Positions 25,501-28,488 of a DNA stretch of 28,488 bases are shown here, piece after piece (position 1 is the first letter of the stretch; each line of letters opens with the position of its first letter). The stretch is from the NCBI GenBank assembly GCA_934215405.1, contig CAKPZU010000013.1, positions 1 through 28,488 of the forward strand, given 5' to 3'. Below the pieces are notes generated by a model. That model was not told the DNA's origin. It was given only the letters and a program-made list of their open reading frames with translations, and searched no databases. The DNA comes from an uncultured Bacilli bacterium. Its GTDB lineage: Bacteria > Bacillota_I > Bacilli_A > RFN20 > CAG-631. The translations under genes were made by a program, and so were the position numbers.

Positions 25501-26424
25501 TTATTTCAATAAATTATCTCCTTCTTTATTAATTATTTTTATAGCACAATCAATATTACTTAATATACTATTTGGTAATTTAGCACGCTTAATTTTATTA
25601 ATTGAGTAAGCACTTAGGTGTGCATGGTTTTTAAATAAATCATCCTTAGATTTTATTTTATTATTAATGTTGTAGCATAAATAGGAATAATCATCAAATT
25701 CACCATTATTTTCTTTAATAGGCTTTCTATAAACTAAATAATAAGTATTCATATCATCTTTATAAGTAACAATATCACCACAATCAAATAAAAATGGAAT
25801 TTCTAAGCCAATTTCTTCATCAAATGGATAATATGGTTTCTTTTCACGTGGATCATTTTTTTGATAAAACCTTGTAGATTTATCTTCAATATCATTAAAT
25901 CTTTTGACATCCTTTAAAGCTATTTTAAATAATTTCTTTTCATATTTTGATTTAGTAAAATAGCTTAATTCTTTAAAAAGCAAATATTTATTTCCTTTTA
26001 TAAAATTTGCTGCTAAGGTTGCCCATTGTTGTAAAGATAAGCTATCAGCATTGTCTTTAAGAATTTGTTTTATTTCCTTTGAATAGATATATTCAAGAAT
26101 GATATCTTGTAAATCATCAAGCAATAATTCCTCATCATCGAAAACAAACTTTCTAATTAAAATATGTGCAATAATTTTATGCTTTGGATAGCTTCTAATT
26201 ATTTTTATTGCAATTAATGAATATACAAGAGTGAGTAGATATAATAGAACAGTCAATACCCAAAAATATACATCAAAATGTAAAGTATTATGATTTAAAA
26301 AAATCGAAATGCCTAAAGTAATACTGCCAAACATAAAGAAACAAATAGGCGCAGCAATCAAGGTATATTTTATCCAAGGTATATATTCTGCTTTAATTTT
26401 TCCATTAAACCAATCTTTTTCCAT
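25501..26424 (-). CDS. Two-TM membrane protein of unknown function
   Basis: 307 residues from ATG 26424, chosen because AAGGAG lies five bases upstream; the frame extends seven codons further without a better site. Two membrane helices lie near the N-terminus (about 18-43 and 50-75), followed by about 230 residues that are charged, Lys/Asp/Glu-rich and probably cytoplasmic. Features include a helical stretch (DDEELLLDDLQDIILEYIYS) and a beta-rich end (CGDIVTYKDDMNTYYLVYR). I do not recognise the family. No terminator is visible between this gene and the mntP promoter, so read-through into the mntP leader is possible. The gap to the antitoxin gene upstream is 147 bases, AT-rich, with no clear promoter. 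Confidence 0.8.
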   Translation of the reverse strand: MEKDWFNGKIKAEYIPWIKYTLIAAPICFFMFGSITLGISIFLNHNTLHFDVYFWVLTVLLYLLTLVYSLIAIKIIRSYPKHKIIAHILIRKFVFDDEELLLDDLQDIILEYIYSKEIKQILKDNADSLSLQQWATLAANFIKGNKYLLFKELSYFTKSKYEKKLFKIALKDVKRFNDIEDKSTRFYQKNDPREKKPYYPFDEEIGLEIPFLFDCGDIVTYKDDMNTYYLVYRKPIKENNGEFDDYSYLCYNINNKIKSKDDLFKNHAHLSAYSINKIKRAKLPNSILSNIDCAIKIINKEGDNLLK

Positions 26425-26571
26425 TTTATCTCCTTTCTTGTTCAAATAATTTCTTTTGTGCTAGTAATTTTTTTACAAATATAAATAGCAATTTCAAGTT
26501 TCGTAAAAATACTTTAATTATTTAAACACCAATTTTAATCGAACTATTTTTATCTATTAAAAATCATATAA

Positions 26572-26841
26572 CTATTTTACATTATTAATAATTCCTTTAA
26601 TAAAAGAACTTAATTCAATTTTTCCTTCATCTTTTTCAGAATCATTAAGTGCTTCATTTAATAAAAAAGCGGTTTGTAGCTTAGTGATAGTTTGTTCATA
26701 TAATTCAACACTCGTAATAATCATATCACTATAGCTGTTTTTAGTAATAATAATTGGAGAGTCATTCTCCTTACATATTTTTGAAATATTTTCTGTATTT
26801 TTAAGTTCTTTAATTGGTAGTATTTTTGGTAATAGTTGCAT
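26572..26841 (-). CDS. Phd/YefM-type antitoxin, apparently without toxin partner
   Basis: 89 residues from ATG 26841 (AAGGA four bases upstream). Longer in-frame starts at 26853 (ATG) and 26883 (TTG) lack a ribosome site, and the latter lies in the promoter. The core ILPIKELKNTENISKICKEN, then PIIITKNSYSDMIITSVELYE, matches the N-terminal DNA-binding fold of Phd/YefM antitoxins (start strand, helix, then a xTKNGxxxxVxxS-type strand). The C-terminal 40 residues (TKLQTAFLLNEALNDSEKDEG) would bind a toxin. Usual length is about 80-90 residues, so the gene is intact. No RelE/Doc-like toxin lies next to it: downstream is the two-TM protein and upstream the Schlafen-type regulator. A palindrome just after the -10 box suggests autoregulation. 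Confidence 0.82.
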   Translation of the reverse strand: MQLLPKILPIKELKNTENISKICKENDSPIIITKNSYSDMIITSVELYEQTITKLQTAFLLNEALNDSEKDEGKIELSSFIKGIINNVK

Positions 26842-26868
26842 AATATCCTTCATGTATTTTATTGTGTC

Positions 26869-26888
26869 GTTTCTATGAAACAATTATA
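26869..26888 (-). promoter_or_regulatory. Antitoxin promoter -10 with adjacent operator-like palindrome
   Basis: On the minus strand TATAAT (26883-26888) is preceded by TGA, giving an extended -10; no good -35 is seen. One base after it comes GTTTC-ATA-GAAAC (26869-26881), a 5-bp-arm palindrome over the expected transcription start. Phd/YefM antitoxins bind such palindromes at their own promoter, so this is a candidate autoregulatory operator. Confidence 0.6.
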
Positions 26889-27053
26889 TCATAGGCTTAG
26901 TAAAAATGATTAGTAAAAAATCTTTGATACAAAATCAGAGATAATGAAAAAAAATTAATCTTCATAAGTTTGGCTTTCATTTCTTTTTTCAATAAAAATT
27001 TGTAGTTTTCTTAGTTCATCATTATTCATGATCACATCTTTTCTAGAAGAATT

Positions 27054-28400
27054 CTATTTCAAAACTTCCCAATAACCTTTTTTGTTTGAACCAACTCTTC
27101 TAAGTAATTCTTTTCCTTTCAATGATTTTATGATTCTACCAATTGTTCGGCTTGAAAGTCCAGTTTGTTTGATAACTTCATCTTTTAACGCATTTTTATT
27201 ATTTTTAAAAACGGTTAAAACAGAAAATTCTTCTTCAGATAATTCGCCATTTATTTCGCCATTTATTTCGCCATTTATTTCGCCGACTTTATTTCTATCC
27301 ATTCTAGAGAATTCGATTGTAAAATCATTTTTATTATTAATGTATGAAATATCTACTTTAGCTTCTTTGCACAAACGATATACCTTTTTCAATCCATGTC
27401 CACATGTTTCAACATCTTTGCAAAGATATAATACATCGGCAATCGATTGATTCCTTAAATACGATTTTAAATCTCTATAAAAGAAATCATCTGGGGTATA
27501 ATCATTAGCAAATGAACCTGGATTGATAATCGCTATTCTGTTTGAATAAATATCTATCTCATGTTGAACATTTCCATCGTATCTTGCATGAGCAAAACTA
27601 TTAATGATAACTTCACGCAAAGCAACTAGAGGAATTTCTGGGATTTCTTTTCTTTGTGGTGATGCACCATCAATAATCACTTTCCATCTTATATTTTTTA
27701 TTACAAAATCCATTGATTCATCAATCAATTCAAAAATATTACCCTTAATGGTTTTCATGTCCAAAATCGTAACTCTTTCACTTGTAGCAAATACGACCAA
27801 TTTTAAAGTAATTGGATTGGTATTTCCAAAAAGCATTACACCAGCATTTGTTAAAAAACCATTTCTAAGTAAATTATGTTTAATCAACAATGTCTCTTTA
27901 TCAAATTCAATTTTTGGCAATCTACCACACTCTGTCGCGTTTTCATAAAATTTTAATAAACTTTCTTCTTTAACATCAGTAGCAGTATATGAGGTTAATT
28001 TGTCACACCAATTTTCTTCATATTCTTTTGAAATCATCATTTTTCTAAGTTCACTTGGTGTTAATTCTTTATCCTCATCCGCAATTCTTATATAATATCT
28101 TCCGAATGCTGAATATGGAGTATCATTTCCAGAAAAATCGACTTTTATAACATCAATTCCATCAAATGATACAATTTCGATTTTTGGAAAAATTTGTGGT
28201 TTGATTGCTTCATAAATTTTCCTAGAAATATCTCTTAAAGTGGAGTTGGTAATTTTAAATTTAAATGGTGTACCATCATTTTTGATTTCAAAAAACAGTT
28301 CTCCGTGTTGATGTTTATTTAATATGATTACGATGGAAATAATGCCTTCAGTTATTTCTCCCGTCGTTTTCTTAAATTCTCTAGTTTCATTTTCAATCAT
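27054..28400 (-). CDS. Schlafen/AlbA-type putative transcriptional regulator with ATPase-like and winged-helix domains
   Basis: 448 residues. Residues 1-125 form the AlbA_2/Schlafen-type domain (ENETREFKKTTGEI; later SAFGRYYIRIADEDKELTPSELRKMM). Residues 255-365 form the HATPase_c_4-like region (ALREVIINSFAHARY, then NPGSF at 293-297 and GHGLKK at 335-340). Residues 388-448 form a winged helix-turn-helix (VIKQTGLSSRTIGRIIKSLKGK). This order is that of COG2865 regulators, which are common in Firmicutes, with functions mostly undefined. Between the ATPase-like region and the HTH is a repeat linker of three GEIN units (373-384). The ATG is preceded only by AGG, a weak site, but the N-terminus aligns with the expected family start. 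Two 11-bp direct repeats lie just upstream. No partner gene is evident; the antitoxin gene follows 212 bases later. Confidence 0.88.
   Translation of the reverse strand: MIENETREFKKTTGEITEGIISIVIILNKHQHGELFFEIKNDGTPFKFKITNSTLRDISRKIYEAIKPQIFPKIEIVSFDGIDVIKVDFSGNDTPYSAFGRYYIRIADEDKELTPSELRKMMISKEYEENWCDKLTSYTATDVKEESLLKFYENATECGRLPKIEFDKETLLIKHNLLRNGFLTNAGVMLFGNTNPITLKLVVFATSERVTILDMKTIKGNIFELIDESMDFVIKNIRWKVIIDGASPQRKEIPEIPLVALREVIINSFAHARYDGNVQHEIDIYSNRIAIINPGSFANDYTPDDFFYRDLKSYLRNQSIADVLYLCKDVETCGHGLKKVYRLCKEAKVDISYINNKNDFTIEFSRMDRNKVGEINGEINGEINGELSEEEFSVLTVFKNNKNALKDEVIKQTGLSSRTIGRIIKSLKGKELLRRVGSNKKGYWEVLK
27245..27284. repeat. 12-bp tandem repeat inside the Schlafen-type regulator gene
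   Basis: CGCCATTTATTT occurs three times in perfect tandem followed by CGCC. On the coding strand it gives repeated Gly-Glu-Ile-Asn units in the linker before the winged helix. The unit is a multiple of three, so slippage would change linker length without breaking the frame. Confidence 0.97.
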
Positions 28401-28431
28401 AAATCAACCTGCTGGATCATCTATTACTACT

Positions 28432-28455
28432 AAATTGTTTTCGCAAATTGTTTTC
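28432..28455. repeat. Pair of 11-bp direct repeats upstream of the Schlafen-type regulator
   Basis: AAATTGTTTTC occurs at 28432-28442 and again at 28445-28455, separated by GC, giving a 13-bp period. It lies 32-55 bases upstream of the regulator ATG, in the only visible upstream sequence. It may be a binding site, possibly for the regulator itself; no clear promoter was identified in this short stretch. Confidence 0.6.
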
Positions 28456-28488
28456 TATTATCCAAACAGCAGTTATTAATAATATAAA

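Noticed and set aside
26955..27029. Minus-strand 24-codon open frame just after the Schlafen-type regulator gene (MNNDELRKLQIFIEKRN...)
   Set aside because: No convincing ribosome site or family match. Its position could mean a small gene or a remnant, but the sequence alone does not support it.
27245..27284. Short spaced repeats considered as a CRISPR remnant
   Set aside because: Units are directly tandem without spacers, 12 bp long and in frame within a coding region.
27082..27948. Two plus-strand frames of 122 and 114 codons opposite the Schlafen-type regulator
   Set aside because: Antisense shadows of a gene with three recognisable domains; one contains the translated 12-bp repeat in a meaningless frame.
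1..28488. Insertion sequences, phage genes, tRNA or rRNA genes
   Set aside because: No transposase, integrase, terminal inverted repeats or RNA gene signature was seen on either strand.

Overview
The window is an AT-rich, tightly packed stretch of a low-GC, Gram-positive-type chromosome. TGA is read as stop (for example at 9090-9092) and TGG as Trp, so the mycoplasma code is not used. The AT bias, LplB/LplC-type sugar importers, many lipoproteins with Ser/Thr-rich or Ig-like stalks, a wall-type C-terminal tail and a riboswitch-like leader before a Mn exporter suggest a Firmicutes/Bacilli lineage near Erysipelotrichia or RF39-like gut bacteria. That placement is inference from style, not a database result.

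Region A (1-15570, all minus strand) reads as one carbohydrate-use locus. In transcription order it holds a GH110-like parallel beta-helix protein, a DUF4434-like TIM-barrel protein, a GH78 alpha-L-rhamnosidase, a two-domain SGNH (esterase-like) protein, a GH63/trehalase-like (alpha/alpha)6 hydrolase, a 1414-residue surface protein, an LplB-type permease carrying an extra N-terminal lipoprotein domain, an LplC-type permease, and a solute-binding lipoprotein cut by the window edge. The first five are closely spaced or overlap, and none has a signal peptide. The simplest model is import of a rhamnose- and probably galactose-containing, possibly acylated, oligosaccharide by the ABC system, followed by breakdown in the cytoplasm. 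The surface protein would bind the polymer outside. It has its own predicted promoter, and a strong stem-loop separates it from the transporter genes.

Region B (15695-18119) holds a plus-strand YcjF/DUF697-like membrane protein, convergent with a minus-strand membrane diguanylate cyclase. A hairpin lies between their ends.

Region C (18346-24481) is a self-contained minus-strand operon of three lipoproteins with Ig-like and InlB-type repeat domains. It starts from a near-perfect sigma-A promoter (TTGACA-17-TATTAT), has a structured 5' leader and ends at an intrinsic terminator. Its function is unknown.

Region D (24530-28488, minus strand) holds mntP (Mn2+ exporter) behind a promoter, a yybP-ykoY-like leader and a terminator. 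It continues with a two-TM protein of unknown function, an orphan Phd/YefM-like antitoxin with an operator-like palindrome at its promoter, and a Schlafen-type AlbA/ATPase-like regulator containing a 12-bp tandem repeat.

No gene-free stretch exceeds 300 bases. The longest are 18120-18400 (the GGDEF upstream region, where no promoter stands out, plus the terminator of region C), 24383-24635 (promoter, leader and terminator) and 25287-25500 (the mntP leader).
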